Positions 34,435 through 42,451 of a stretch of 64,000 nucleotides of DNA are shown piece by piece. Source of the DNA: Aphanothece saxicola GSE-SYN-MK-01-06B (GTDB taxonomy: Bacteria > Cyanobacteriota > Cyanobacteriia > PCC-6307 > Cyanobiaceae); the NCBI GenBank assembly GCA_019359745.1, contig JAHHGT010000002.1:310001-374000 (forward strand), read 5' to 3'. Position 1 is the stretch's first letter; the number at the start of each line of letters is the position of its first letter. A program made the translations under genes and the position numbers. The notes beneath the pieces were generated by a model that worked only from the letters and a program-made list of their open reading frames with translations, did not search any database and had not been told where the DNA came from.

Positions 34435-34870
34435 TCCGGGTCATGCCGCTCCCACCAGCCTTACCACCGCCGACGACCGAGATGGCGGTGGGGCTGGGTT
34501 CGGGGCTGGTCGCGGTGCTGCCGGAGGTGCGCGGCGCATAGAGATCACCCAGGAACCGGCCGCAATCGGGGAAGGTGCCGGGGTTCTGAACCACGGCCTC
34601 GGTGATCATCACCGCGGCATGTTCAGGGGAGGTCTTGAAAAGACCGGCGCTCTGGCGCTTGATCAGGGCGTAGGAGGCCGTCCAGCTGACTTCGTGGACG
34701 TTGCCGTTGTTGCGCATGAAGCAGTACACCTGGGCGCCCTTGCCCCCGGGCCCCTCGATGTCGTTGCCCGCGCGGGCGCTCGGCGCCGTGCCGGCCGTGG
34801 CCAGCAGGCCGGCTGCCGCCGCCAGGGCGAGGGGGCCCAGTCGGCGAAGGAGAAAGTGGCGTTGGGCCAT
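34418..34870 (-). CDS. DUF6554-like secreted protein
   Basis: A ~150-aa exported protein: signal peptide LLRRLGPLALAAAAGLLATAG, then a compact domain with the conserved-looking strings VYCFMRNNGNVHEVSWTASYA, LIKRQSAGLFKTSPEHAAVM and ITEAVVQNPGTFPDCGRFLG. Two cysteines (in VYCF and DCG) may form a disulfide. The tail is Ser/Thr/Pro-rich. I associate these strings with the cyanobacterial family DUF6554, from memory. ATG 34870 (MAQRHFLLRRLG) is preferred over 34891. The function is unknown. Confidence 0.75.
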   Translation of the reverse strand: MAQRHFLLRRLGPLALAAAAGLLATAGTAPSARAGNDIEGPGGKGAQVYCFMRNNGNVHEVSWTASYALIKRQSAGLFKTSPEHAAVMITEAVVQNPGTFPDCGRFLGDLYAPRTSGSTATSPEPSPTAISVVGGGKAGGSGMTRSERYN

Positions 34871-34933
34871 CGGACCGCAAGGGAAGAACAAGGTGGCCCA
34901 ACGTATCGACCCCTGCGCGGCTGTCCAGGGTGG

Positions 34934-35461
34934 TCAGCCGCCTGGCGGGGCGGCGGTGGCGGGGAGCACCAGCCTCACCACCAGCGGCAGGATCACCAGC
35001 ACGGTGATCAGCCGCACCGCGTGCAGGCTGGCCACGGCCGCCCCCACCCCGAACTCCGCCCCCACGAGGCTCATGCCGCTGATGCCCCCCGGGGCCGCCC
35101 CCAGCAGGGCCACCACCGGGTCGACGCCCATCAGGCGGCTGCAGCCGAACCCCAGCACCAGGCCGGTGACCACCAGGGTGACCGTGATCAACAGGGCGGG
35201 CCGCCACAGCTGACGCAGCTCCAGCAGGGCCGTGCCGGTGAGGCCGGTGCCGATCACCGTGCCGATGCCGATTTCCAGCAGGGTGCGCGACCCGACCGGC
35301 CACTGCGCCACGTCGAGCCGGCCTGTCACGCTGACCAGGGCGGCCCCCAGCAGGGCCCCGGCCAGCGGAGCTGCCGGGATGCCGGTGCGCAGGGCCAGCA
35401 GGCCGCCGGCGAGTCCCGCCACGACGTAGAGCAACAGATGCAAGGGATGGTGCATCGCCAT
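34934..35461 (-). CDS. AbrB-type integral membrane protein (half-length)
   Basis: A 175-aa hydrophobic protein with about five membrane helices, including LLLYVVAGLAGGLLALRTGIP, TLLEIGIGTVIGTGL, PALLITVTLVVTGLVLGFG and LITVLVILPLVVRLVLP. The loop GAAPGGISGMSLVGAEFGVG is the signature of the AbrB/AmoA-like putative permease family. Usual members (~350 aa) contain two copies of this unit. Here one unit is present, so it probably acts as a homodimer or heterodimer. The family has no firm substrate and is unrelated to the AbrB DNA-binding regulator despite the name. Confidence 0.82.
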   Translation of the reverse strand: MAMHHPLHLLLYVVAGLAGGLLALRTGIPAAPLAGALLGAALVSVTGRLDVAQWPVGSRTLLEIGIGTVIGTGLTGTALLELRQLWRPALLITVTLVVTGLVLGFGCSRLMGVDPVVALLGAAPGGISGMSLVGAEFGVGAAVASLHAVRLITVLVILPLVVRLVLPATAAPPGG

Positions 35462-35566
35462 GGAGACCGATCAACAGGGCCCACTCTGGGAGATCGCCGC
35501 CGCGGATGCTTGAGAGGGCCGCCCGGGTGTGTTGTCATGCGGCACAGCCCCGTTGCTTTCCCCGCC

Positions 35567-35851
35567 ATGGCCCCCGCCTCGGTGTCGTTCCGCATCAGCC
35601 GCAATGCTGAAGATCTCGCTGAAACCATCCATGCCCTCTCCCAGCGCCTGGTGACCCTGGAGCAGCGACTGGCGGCGATGGAACTGCAGGCCTCGAACCA
35701 GGCCCGCCCGGAGCCGGAAGAGCTGGCCAGCCTCGACAACGTCGAGCGTCTGCTGCAGGACTGCCGCCATCTGCTGGAGATCGGCGTCAGCCCCGAGGCA
35801 CCCCCGGTGGTCGCCAGCCTCGACGACGTTCCCTACCCCTCCGCCGCCTGA
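35567..35851 (+). CDS. Small coiled-coil protein, unknown (94 aa)
   Basis: From ATG 35567 this encodes SVSFRISRNAEDLAETIHAL followed by a coiled-coil-like heptad stretch (LVTLEQRLAAMELQASNQA) and a second helix around LDNVERLLQDCRHLLE, ending in an acidic tail. The track ORF beginning at 34049 is a shadow of the minus-strand genes; ATG 35537 would add 10 residues. The composition (helical, charged, no GC-bias oddities) supports a real protein. I cannot assign a family. It is the first of three small plus-strand genes before the tRNA. Confidence 0.65.
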   Translation: MAPASVSFRISRNAEDLAETIHALSQRLVTLEQRLAAMELQASNQARPEPEELASLDNVERLLQDCRHLLEIGVSPEAPPVVASLDDVPYPSAA

Positions 35852-35883
35852 GGCCGCGCACCCCCCTGGTCAGAGGTGTCAAA

Positions 35884-36153
35884 ATGAAAAGAAAGCGGGT
35901 CATGGCCTTCCCCACTTCCCCTTACCAGTCCTCTTCCAGCACCCTTCACGGGCAGAACGCCGCCTCTCGCGCGGCCATCCCAGCCCCCCACTGCCAGCTA
36001 CGCAGCCACTCCCAGGAAGAAGGTGACCACCAGCTCGAAAAGCTGGAGTTCGCCCTCGCTGTAGCCCTCACCCGTGGTGATCTGCAGCGCTCCGATCAGC
36101 TGCGCTCCCAGATCGCCGCCCTGGGTGGGAATCAGGAGGAGCCTGGCACCTGA
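35884..36153 (+). CDS. Small protein with UvrB/UvrC-motif-like helical hairpin
   Basis: An 83-89 aa protein (ATG 35884, or ATG 35902 giving MAFPTSPYQ). The N-terminal half is Ser/His-rich and low in structure. The C-terminal half, LEKLEFALAVALTRGDLQRSDQLRSQIAALGG, looks like the two-helix UVR motif used by UvrB, UvrC and ClpC adaptors for protein contacts. It ends in NQEEPGT. Such stand-alone small proteins occur in picocyanobacteria to my recollection, with no known role. It lies 32 nt after the preceding small gene. Confidence 0.65.
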   Translation: MKRKRVMAFPTSPYQSSSSTLHGQNAASRAAIPAPHCQLRSHSQEEGDHQLEKLEFALAVALTRGDLQRSDQLRSQIAALGGNQEEPGT

Positions 36154-36301
36154 GCGCAGCCCGGGCGACGACGGGCGAGACCATTCAAAACCTTCCAAAT
36201 CGTCTCTTTTTTGCGCCGGTTACCAGCTGTTGGCTCCGGACCATATCTTGTGGAGTAAGATCTCGAAACGAAGGGGACCGTTGGATGCCAACTGACCCGT
36301 T

Positions 36302-36604
36302 GTGAATGTCTTTGACAGTGCGACATCCTCGCCGGCCATGATTGTCTCCAACCCAACTGCCCCCGTCACCTTGACGCTGGAAGCCCCACTGCGTGCAAGG
36401 TCCAGCGTTTCGCCGCTGTCCGATCCCTCCGCCCGCCAGCGCCTCCTGTTCCAGGCGGCCACCCTCAACGACCAGGCGCGTGCGGCGGCGACGCAAGGTG
36501 ATCTGGACGCTTCGGCGCGGGCGATCCTCGAGGCCCTTGATTGCGAACGGCGCGCCGGCGGCCTCGGTCTGCAGGTGCTGCAACTGATCAAACCCCGCGC
36601 TTGA
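36302..36604 (+). CDS. Small helical protein, unknown (88-100 aa)
   Basis: The C-terminal ~60 residues (ARQRLLFQAATLNDQARAAA, then GDLDASARAILEALDCERR, ending VLQLIKPRA) form two or three amphipathic helices and look like the conserved part. GTG 36302 or ATG 36338 (MIVSNPTAPVTLTL) may be the start. The string TQGDLDASARAILEAL resembles TRGDLQRSDQLRSQIAAL of the preceding small protein, hinting at a shared hairpin. The upstream 36154-36301 spacer is noticeably AT-richer than the surroundings and probably holds its promoter. The function is unknown. Confidence 0.65.
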   Translation: MNVFDSATSSPAMIVSNPTAPVTLTLEAPLRARSSVSPLSDPSARQRLLFQAATLNDQARAAATQGDLDASARAILEALDCERRAGGLGLQVLQLIKPRA

Positions 36605-36915
36605 GCGCGCTTGTTCAGCCCCCCGGCGGTATCGCTCTAGCCCATGGCATTGGGCGGCACAAACCACCTGTGCAACCGTTGGTGCCGCCACATCAAGGCA
36701 ACGGACGGTCGTTCTGTCGCCGTTCCGTCAATAACGCGGAATAGGTCTCCTGAGCAACATCGACTCGATTCTCATCGATTGGGGTGAAGGGAGAGAACAG
36801 GGCCTGAATTCGGTGCCACCGGGAGGCCTTGGCTCGTGCGGCTTCATGCAGGCCATGGGGATCATCTGCGCCCTCCTGGCTTCTTTTCAGAGCTTCCTTT
36901 GTTCAGGCTTTAGCA
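36605..36915. other. 311-nt intergenic stretch without a supported gene
   Basis: No convincing ORF or known RNA is seen. One small inverted repeat (ACGGACGG, 11-nt loop, CCGTTCCGT, one bulge) lies at 36701-36728 but has no T-run. The 67-aa ORF through 36541-36744 is mostly a shadow of the 36302 gene. The part nearest the tRNA (36880-36915) would be its 3' trailer and shows no clear terminator. Confidence 0.5.
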
Positions 36916-36987
36916 AGCGGGTGACCGGATTCGAACCGGCGACGTTCAGCTTGGGAAGCTGACATTCTACCACTGAATTACACCCGC
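36916..36987 (-). tRNA. tRNA-Gly, anticodon CCC
   Basis: A complete 72-nt cloverleaf on the minus strand. The acceptor stem is GCGGGTG/CACCCGC; the D arm contains TTCAGTGGTAGAA; the anticodon stem is TCAGC/GCTGA with loop TTCCCAA (anticodon CCC, reading GGG); the T arm is GCCGG-TTCGAAT-CCGGT. The discriminator base is U, as expected for bacterial tRNA-Gly. CCA is not encoded, which is common in cyanobacteria. It sits between the 311-nt spacer and a doubtful small ORF, so no integrative element is evident at its 3' end. Confidence 0.95.
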
Positions 36988-36993
36988 ATTCGA

Positions 36994-37227
36994 TCACACT
37001 AGCAAGGGCCCGGGCACCGTTCGGGCGCCCGGAGCCACTGCGCCGCCCGTCAGGGCCTTGGGCTTGAGCGCATCGGCGGCCTGTTCAAGCGTCTGGGTCC
37101 TGTTGGCAGAGGCTGTGACCATCCCCACCAGGGTCTGGTTCACCGTGGTCAGCTCGGTGCAGATCCTGGCTTCGGTCTGCTTGGTCTGGTGGGAGAGGTC
37201 GGCGCGTTGGCAACCGGCCCTCCCCAC
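36994..37227 (-). CDS. Doubtful small ORF, unknown (77 aa)
   Basis: The GTG-initiated ORF fills the gap between the aminotransferase and tRNA-Gly. The middle part (QTEARICTELTTVNQTLVGM, then ANRTQTLEQAADALKPKA) is a plausible helical, Thr/Gln-rich segment unlike the Arg/Pro/Ala garbage typical of shadow frames in this window. That is the only argument for it. There is no recognised family and no strong start context. Confidence 0.35.
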   Translation of the reverse strand: MGRAGCQRADLSHQTKQTEARICTELTTVNQTLVGMVTASANRTQTLEQAADALKPKALTGGAVAPGARTVPGPLLV

Positions 37228-37251
37228 CCCGCCACGCCGCCGTCTGGGCGT

Positions 37252-38403
37252 TCAGCCGGCCAGGGCCGCCGCCGCCGCCGCCACGCCCGCGCCGGTGGGC
37301 GCCTTGGCCACGCCCAGTCCCTGCAGGGTGGCCTCGATGGCGGCCACGGCCGTGAGCACGTCGCGGTCGCAGACGAAGCCCAGGTGGCCGATGCGGAACA
37401 CCTTGCCCTTGAGGTGGTCCTGGCCGCCGGCCAGCAGGATGTCGAAACGTTCCTTGACGTGCTTGCGCAGGACCTCGGCATCGAGGCCCTCCGGTGCCAC
37501 CGCCGTGATCGCCGGGCTGCCATGGCCCTCGGCCGCGTAGAGCGGCAGGCCGATGGCCTTCATCGCCGCCTGGGTGGCCCGGCGATGGCGGTCGTGGCGG
37601 GCGAAGATCGCCTCCAGGCCCTCCTTCTGCATCATCCCCAGGGCGGCCTCGAGGGCGAAGTAGAGGTTGATCGCCGGGGTGAAGGGGTTGCTGTCGTCGT
37701 CGGCGGCTTTGCGGTACTTGCCCAGATCCAGATAGAACTTGGGCAGATCGGAGCGTTCGTAGGCCGTCCAGGCCCGCTCGCTCATGGCCACGAAGCTCAG
37801 CCCTGGCGGCATCATGTAGCCCTTCTGGGAGCCGGAGCCCACCACGTCCACGCCCCAGGCGTCCATGGGCACATCGCAGGCCCCGAGGCTGGTGACGCAG
37901 TCGGCGATCGTGAGCGCCGTGCCGTGGGTTTTCACATGGCCGGCGATGGCCTGCAGGTCGTTGATCACCCCGGTGGAGGTTTCCGAGTGGGTGAGGATCA
38001 CGCCCCGGATCTCCTTGGCGGTGTCGGCTTCGAGGGCGGCGCGGAAGGCCTCCGGATCGAGGGGCTGGCCCCATTCCGCCTTGATCACCTCCACGGTCAG
38101 CCCGTAGGCCTTCGCCACCTTCACCCAGCGTTCGCCGAACTTGCCGTTGTCGCCGCAGAGCACCTTGTCGCCGCGGCTGAGGGTGTTGACGATCGCCGCC
38201 TCCATCGCCGCGGTGCCGCTGCCGGTGAGCACCAGCACGTGGCCCTTCGTCTGGTGCAGCCACTGCAGCTGCTCGGTGGTGCGGCGCACGATCTTCTGGA
38301 AATCGCCGCTGCGGTGGCCGATCGGATGGCGGGCCATGGCCTGCAGGACGGTCTCCGGCACCGGGGTGGGGCCGGGGATCATCAGAGTGAGCTTGTCCTG
38401 CAT
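37252..38403 (-). CDS. Class V aminotransferase (alanine/serine-glyoxylate aminotransferase-like)
   Basis: A 383-aa PLP enzyme. It opens with KLTLMIPGPTPVPETVLQAM and contains HRSGDFQKIVRRTTEQL and VLVLTGSGTAAMEAAIVNTL. The PLP site is VDVVGSGSQKGYMMPPGLSF, with the Schiff-base lysine in SQK. These are the marks of the AGT/SGT (PucG-like) group, which transfers amino groups to glyoxylate from alanine or serine. In a phototroph this fits photorespiratory glycolate recycling, though substrate choice cannot be read from sequence. ATG 38403 is chosen; the track start at 38460 adds a non-conserved leader. The end is a poly-Ala tail. Confidence 0.92.
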   Translation of the reverse strand: MQDKLTLMIPGPTPVPETVLQAMARHPIGHRSGDFQKIVRRTTEQLQWLHQTKGHVLVLTGSGTAAMEAAIVNTLSRGDKVLCGDNGKFGERWVKVAKAYGLTVEVIKAEWGQPLDPEAFRAALEADTAKEIRGVILTHSETSTGVINDLQAIAGHVKTHGTALTIADCVTSLGACDVPMDAWGVDVVGSGSQKGYMMPPGLSFVAMSERAWTAYERSDLPKFYLDLGKYRKAADDDSNPFTPAINLYFALEAALGMMQKEGLEAIFARHDRHRRATQAAMKAIGLPLYAAEGHGSPAITAVAPEGLDAEVLRKHVKERFDILLAGGQDHLKGKVFRIGHLGFVCDRDVLTAVAAIEATLQGLGVAKAPTGAGVAAAAAALAG

Positions 38404-38534
38404 GAGCGGTGGGGAACGAAGGAGCGCGGGCCCGGCGAAGGCAAGGCGATCGACCACCATAAAAAACAGCGTTCCCGCCGGCCATCGATTCCCTGCGCCC
38501 CCCCTCCGCGCCCCCGCGGGGCTTCACCCTGCCG

Positions 38535-39617
38535 GTGTGGCTGGCGGCCGCGGCCCGCGCCGCCCTCGGGGCTCTGCAAGGGGAGCCCTTCAACGTCGCC
38601 GTGCCCCTGGAACTCCTGCAGCCGCAGGGGGTGGTGCCGATCCCGGTGCGGGCCGCCGCGCGCCTGGGCGAGGGGCTGGCCCTGGGGGAAAGCTGCTGTG
38701 ATCCGGGCGAGGGCCTCGACCTCACCCGCGGCCTGGTGGTCTGGGTGCTGGCCCGTTGGCTCCCCGGCGACGGGCCCTGGCTCCAGCTGGAGCCCGGCGA
38801 GGGGGTGGGGGTGCACGAGGTCAGCGGCGAGGCCTGCCTGTCCGCCTATGCCCGGCAGCTGCTGGAGGCCAACCTGCGGCCCCTGCTGCCGGCCGGCAGC
38901 CGTCTGGGGCTCACCCTGGTGCTCCCCGACGGCCGTCGCCTGGCGGAGCGCACCAGCAATGCGGCCTTCGGGGTGGTGGACGGTCTGGCCCTGATCGGCA
39001 CCCAGGCCGAGGTGCAGGCGGGCGCCGACCCGGACCAGCTCGCCCGCACCCTGGCCGAGCTGGCCGGGCGGGTGGCCGCGCCGGGGTTCGACGGCGATCT
39101 GGTGCTGGTGATCGGCGAGAACGGCTTCGATCTGGCTCCGCGGCTGGGACTGCCGCCGCAGCTGCTGCTGAAGGCGGGCAACTGGCTCGGGCCGGTGCTG
39201 GTGGCAGCCGCCGAAGCGGGGGTGGAACGGCTGCTGCTGTTCGGCTACCAGGGCAAGCTGATCAAGCTGGCCGGCGGCATCTTTCACACCCACCACCACC
39301 TGGCCGATGGCCGCGCCGAGGTGCTCACCGCCCTGGCTGCCCTGGAGGGGGCCAGCGGCGCCACCCTCGCCGCCCTGCACGGGGCCGCCACGGTGGAGGC
39401 CGCCCTGGCCGGCCTGGAGCAGGCCGATCCGGGCCTGGCCGGGCGCCTGCGGGCGCGCATCGCCGCCGCCATCGAGAGCCGTTGCCGGGCCTACCTGGCC
39501 AGCCATGGCGCCCCGCCGGTCGCCGTGGGGGCAGCCCTGTTCGACCGCGGCCGCCAGGTGAGGGTCTGCGGTCCGGTGGGGGCGGAGCTGATGGAGTGTT
39601 TCAAGGGCGCGACCTAG
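38535..39617 (+). CDS. cbiD: Cobalt-precorrin-5B (C1)-methyltransferase CbiD
   Basis: CbiD methylates C1 of cobalt-precorrin-5B in anaerobic-route corrin synthesis. Features are [16 protein letters not shown] at the start, [69 protein letters not shown], and the C-terminal [10 protein letters not shown]. The length of 360 aa is right. GTG 38535 is the only common start codon in frame after the upstream stop, although family similarity (RGFTLP) seems to begin a few codons earlier. Picocyanobacteria make pseudocobalamin by this pathway. guaA follows 46 nt downstream. Confidence 0.93.
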   Translation: MWLAAAARAALGALQGEPFNVAVPLELLQPQGVVPIPVRAAARLGEGLALGESCCDPGEGLDLTRGLVVWVLARWLPGDGPWLQLEPGEGVGVHEVSGEACLSAYARQLLEANLRPLLPAGSRLGLTLVLPDGRRLAERTSNAAFGVVDGLALIGTQAEVQAGADPDQLARTLAELAGRVAAPGFDGDLVLVIGENGFDLAPRLGLPPQLLLKAGNWLGPVLVAAAEAGVERLLLFGYQGKLIKLAGGIFHTHHHLADGRAEVLTALAALEGASGATLAALHGAATVEAALAGLEQADPGLAGRLRARIAAAIESRCRAYLASHGAPPVAVGAALFDRGRQVRVCGPVGAELMECFKGAT

Positions 39618-39663
39618 GGTGCAGGGACCGATACCGGGCCCTGGCCCTGGCGCCTTCGAGCCG

Positions 39664-41283
39664 ATGTCCCAAACGCCGCAGACCGCTCCATCGGGTTCGG
39701 AACGGGACCATGCCAGCGGTTCCAGCCGCCCCCCGGCCATCGTCATCCTGGATTTCGGCTCCCAGTACTCCGAGCTGATCGCCCGTCGGGTGCGGGAAAC
39801 GGAGGTGTTCTCCCTGGTGATGGGGTACGCCACCACCGCCGCGGAACTCAAGGCCCTGGCTCCGAAGGGGATCATCCTCAGCGGGGGGCCGAGCTCTGTG
39901 TACGAGGAGGGTGCCCCCACCTGCGACCCGGGCCTCTGGGAGCTGGGCATCCCGGTGCTGGGGGTCTGCTACGGCATGCAGCTGATGGTGCAGCACCTGG
40001 GCGGATCGGTGGTGGCGGCCGGCCGGGCTGAATACGGCAAGGCGCCGCTCCACGTCGACGACCCGGTCGATCTGCTCACCAACGTCGCCAGTGGCTCGAC
40101 GATGTGGATGAGCCACGGCGATTCGGTGGAGGCCCTGCCGGAGGGCTTCGTGCGCCTCGCCCACACCGACAACACCCCCGAGGCCGCGGTGGCCGACCAC
40201 GCCCGCCGCCTTTACGGGGTGCAATTCCACCCGGAGGTGGTGCACTCCACCGGCGGCATGGTGATGATCAGGAATTTCGTTTATCACATCTGCGGCTGCA
40301 CCCCCGATTGGACCACGGCCGCCTTCATCGACGAGGCCATCGGTGAGGTGCGCGCCCAGGTGGGCGAGAAGCGGGTGCTGCTGGCCCTCTCGGGCGGGGT
40401 CGATTCCTCCACCCTGGCCTTCCTGCTGCACCAGGCGATCGGCGATCGGCTCACCTGCATGTTCATCGACCAGGGCTTCATGCGCAAAGGGGAGCCGGAA
40501 TTCCTGATGGAATTCTTCGATCACCAGTTCCACATCAACGTGGAATACATCAATGCCCGTGAACGCTTCATTTCCAAGCTCGCCGGCATCACCGACCCCG
40601 AAGAGAAGCGCAAGATCATCGGCACCGAATTCATCCGGGTGTTCGAGGAGGAAAGCCGCCGCCTCGGCCCCTTCGACTATCTCGCCCAGGGCACGCTCTA
40701 TCCGGATGTGATCGAATCGGCCGGCACCAACGTCGACCCCAAGACCGGTGAGCGGGTGGCGGTGAAGATCAAGAGCCACCACAACGTGGGCGGCCTGCCC
40801 AAGGATCTTCAGTTCAAGCTGGTCGAACCGCTGCGACGCCTGTTCAAGGACGAGGTGCGCAAGGTGGGCCGCAGCCTGGGCCTGCCCCAGGAGATCGTCG
40901 GGCGACACCCGTTCCCGGGCCCCGGCCTGGCGATCCGCATCCTGGGGGAAGTCACCGACGACAAGCTCGACATCCTGCGGGACGCCGACCTGATCGTGCG
41001 CGAGGAAGTGCGCGATGCCGGCCTCTACGACGAGATCTGGCAGGCCTTCGCCGTGCTGCTGCCGGTGCGCAGCGTCGGGGTGATGGGCGACAAGCGCACC
41101 TACGCCTATCCGATCGTGCTGCGCTGCGTCTCCTCCGAGGACGGCATGACCGCCGACTGGTCGCGCCTGCCCTACGACCTGCTGGAGCTGATCTCCAACC
41201 GCATCGTCAACGAGGTGCGGGGGGTGAACCGGGTGGTGCTCGACATCACCAGCAAGCCCCCCGGCACGATCGAGTGGGAGTAG
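39664..41283 (+). CDS. guaA: GMP synthase (glutamine-hydrolysing)
   Basis: GuaA aminates XMP to GMP. The N-terminal class I glutamine amidotransferase has [20 protein letters not shown], the nucleophile motif [17 protein letters not shown] and [11 protein letters not shown]. The ATP-pyrophosphatase domain has [20 protein letters not shown]. The C-terminal dimerisation domain has [19 protein letters not shown] and the ending [13 protein letters not shown]. The length of 539 aa is normal. ATG 39664 is preferred over GTG 39619, which adds a Gly/Pro-rich leader. Confidence 0.97.
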   Translation: MSQTPQTAPSGSERDHASGSSRPPAIVILDFGSQYSELIARRVRETEVFSLVMGYATTAAELKALAPKGIILSGGPSSVYEEGAPTCDPGLWELGIPVLGVCYGMQLMVQHLGGSVVAAGRAEYGKAPLHVDDPVDLLTNVASGSTMWMSHGDSVEALPEGFVRLAHTDNTPEAAVADHARRLYGVQFHPEVVHSTGGMVMIRNFVYHICGCTPDWTTAAFIDEAIGEVRAQVGEKRVLLALSGGVDSSTLAFLLHQAIGDRLTCMFIDQGFMRKGEPEFLMEFFDHQFHINVEYINARERFISKLAGITDPEEKRKIIGTEFIRVFEEESRRLGPFDYLAQGTLYPDVIESAGTNVDPKTGERVAVKIKSHHNVGGLPKDLQFKLVEPLRRLFKDEVRKVGRSLGLPQEIVGRHPFPGPGLAIRILGEVTDDKLDILRDADLIVREEVRDAGLYDEIWQAFAVLLPVRSVGVMGDKRTYAYPIVLRCVSSEDGMTADWSRLPYDLLELISNRIVNEVRGVNRVVLDITSKPPGTIEWE

Positions 41284-41346
41284 GCGGGTCCCCAGGCTGG
41301 CCCCCGGGGGCCAACTTCGATAACGTCGGCGCCCGGCCTTTGCTCC

Positions 41347-41988
41347 GTGCCTTCCGTCTCCCCCGTCGTCGCTGGCAGCCCTGCCGGGGCTGAGCACGAC
41401 CCCCAGCTGCACCGCCGCCTGCAGCAGGACAGCATCCTGCTGGCCGGCAAGACCGTCTTCCTCAACCCCTTCCTCTACTGGCGTCGTTTCGATGCCAACA
41501 CCGACCGCTGGCTGCGGGAGCCCGGCCAGCTGCCGGAGGAGCAGATCCGCAGCAACCGCCTGCGCTTCTATCCCGAACTCGACTGGGAGGGCCTGGAGCC
41601 GGCCGACCTGGCGGTGAAGGAGGGGGCGGTGGAGATGTTCCTCAAGAGCCTGGAGCTGATCAGCACCTTCAACCCCGACCTCAGCGCCGGCCACCTGCTG
41701 GAGGTGGAGCGCAAGATGGCCGTCACCAAGAAGAAGGCCTTCGAGCGCTGGGTGGCCCGGGCCCTCGACCGGCGCGGCAAGGAAAGCCTGCGGGAGCGGC
41801 GCCGCTTCGACCGCGACCGCCTGCTGCGGGGCTGGATGGAGTGGTTCTCCCTCGAGGGCACCCGCCAGGCGATGCTGCCCTTCAGCGTCCTGCTGGTGCT
41901 GGCCGTCGCCGCTGGCTGGTGGCTCGGCAGCACCCGCTTCTGCAGCCAGGTGATCGTTGATCCCGGGGTGCAGCGTCCCGCACCCTGA
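41347..41988 (+). CDS. Conserved membrane-anchored protein, unknown
   Basis: A 213-aa protein from GTG 41347. The soluble part contains LLAGKTVFLNPFLYWRRFDANTDRWLREP, FYPELDWEGLEPADLAVKEGAVEMFLKSLELI and a highly basic helix region (KKAFERWVARALDRRGKESLRERRRFDRDR). A single C-terminal transmembrane helix follows (MLPFSVLLVLAVAAGWWLGS). This makes it a tail-anchored protein with the bulk in the cytoplasm or stroma-like side. It looks conserved, but I do not know a family name. It follows guaA by 63 nt and precedes another unknown gene. Confidence 0.75.
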   Translation: MPSVSPVVAGSPAGAEHDPQLHRRLQQDSILLAGKTVFLNPFLYWRRFDANTDRWLREPGQLPEEQIRSNRLRFYPELDWEGLEPADLAVKEGAVEMFLKSLELISTFNPDLSAGHLLEVERKMAVTKKKAFERWVARALDRRGKESLRERRRFDRDRLLRGWMEWFSLEGTRQAMLPFSVLLVLAVAAGWWLGSTRFCSQVIVDPGVQRPAP

Positions 41989-42040
41989 AGCGGGCCGTTC
42001 GGCACGTCAGACTGGGAGGCCAGGTTCCGTTGGCGACGTC

Positions 42041-42451
42041 ATGGCTGCCGATCCTCTCGATTCCCTGCGCCTGGCCCTGATGCAGGACGTGCTGCCGTTG
42101 GGACTGGCGGTGGTGGAGCGGGCCCGCAAGGGAGGGCCGGCCGAAGTGCTTGCCGCCTTCGACGGCACCAGTGCCGATCCCCTCGGCCAGCTGCGCCAGG
42201 AGGGCGAACCCGCGGCCAGCCAGGTGCGGGAGAACCTCGACCGCTTCCAGCCCGGTCTGGGCAACCCGGTGATGAAGGTGGAGGTGCGCGACGTCGACGC
42301 CGAGGACGCCCAGGTCGTCAGTGGCCCCGAGGCGACCCCTCCCGTCTGGGACACCCCAGCCCCGCCCACCCCCGCCGACCCGGCCGAACTGATGGCGGCC
42401 CTGGGGCGCATTGAGGAGCGGCTGGCCCTGCTCCAGAGCCGGATCACCTGA
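42041..42451 (+). CDS. Unknown protein with C-terminal helix (136 aa)
   Basis: From ATG 42041 it encodes a short helical start (LDSLRLALMQDVLPLGLAVV, then ERARKGGPAEVLAAFDG), a region REGEPAASQVRENLDRFQPGLGNP, a Pro/Asp-rich linker, and a terminal helix LMAALGRIEERLALLQSRI. I do not recognise a family. The stop overlaps the PBP2 start (TGATG), so it is translated together with the cell-wall enzyme and may be related to it. Confidence 0.72.
   Translation: MAADPLDSLRLALMQDVLPLGLAVVERARKGGPAEVLAAFDGTSADPLGQLRQEGEPAASQVRENLDRFQPGLGNPVMKVEVRDVDAEDAQVVSGPEATPPVWDTPAPPTPADPAELMAALGRIEERLALLQSRIT

Noticed and set aside
36701-36728. Inverted repeat ACGGACGG...CCGTTCCGT as a terminator
   Set aside because: There is a bulge in the stem and no following T-run; too weak to call a terminator.
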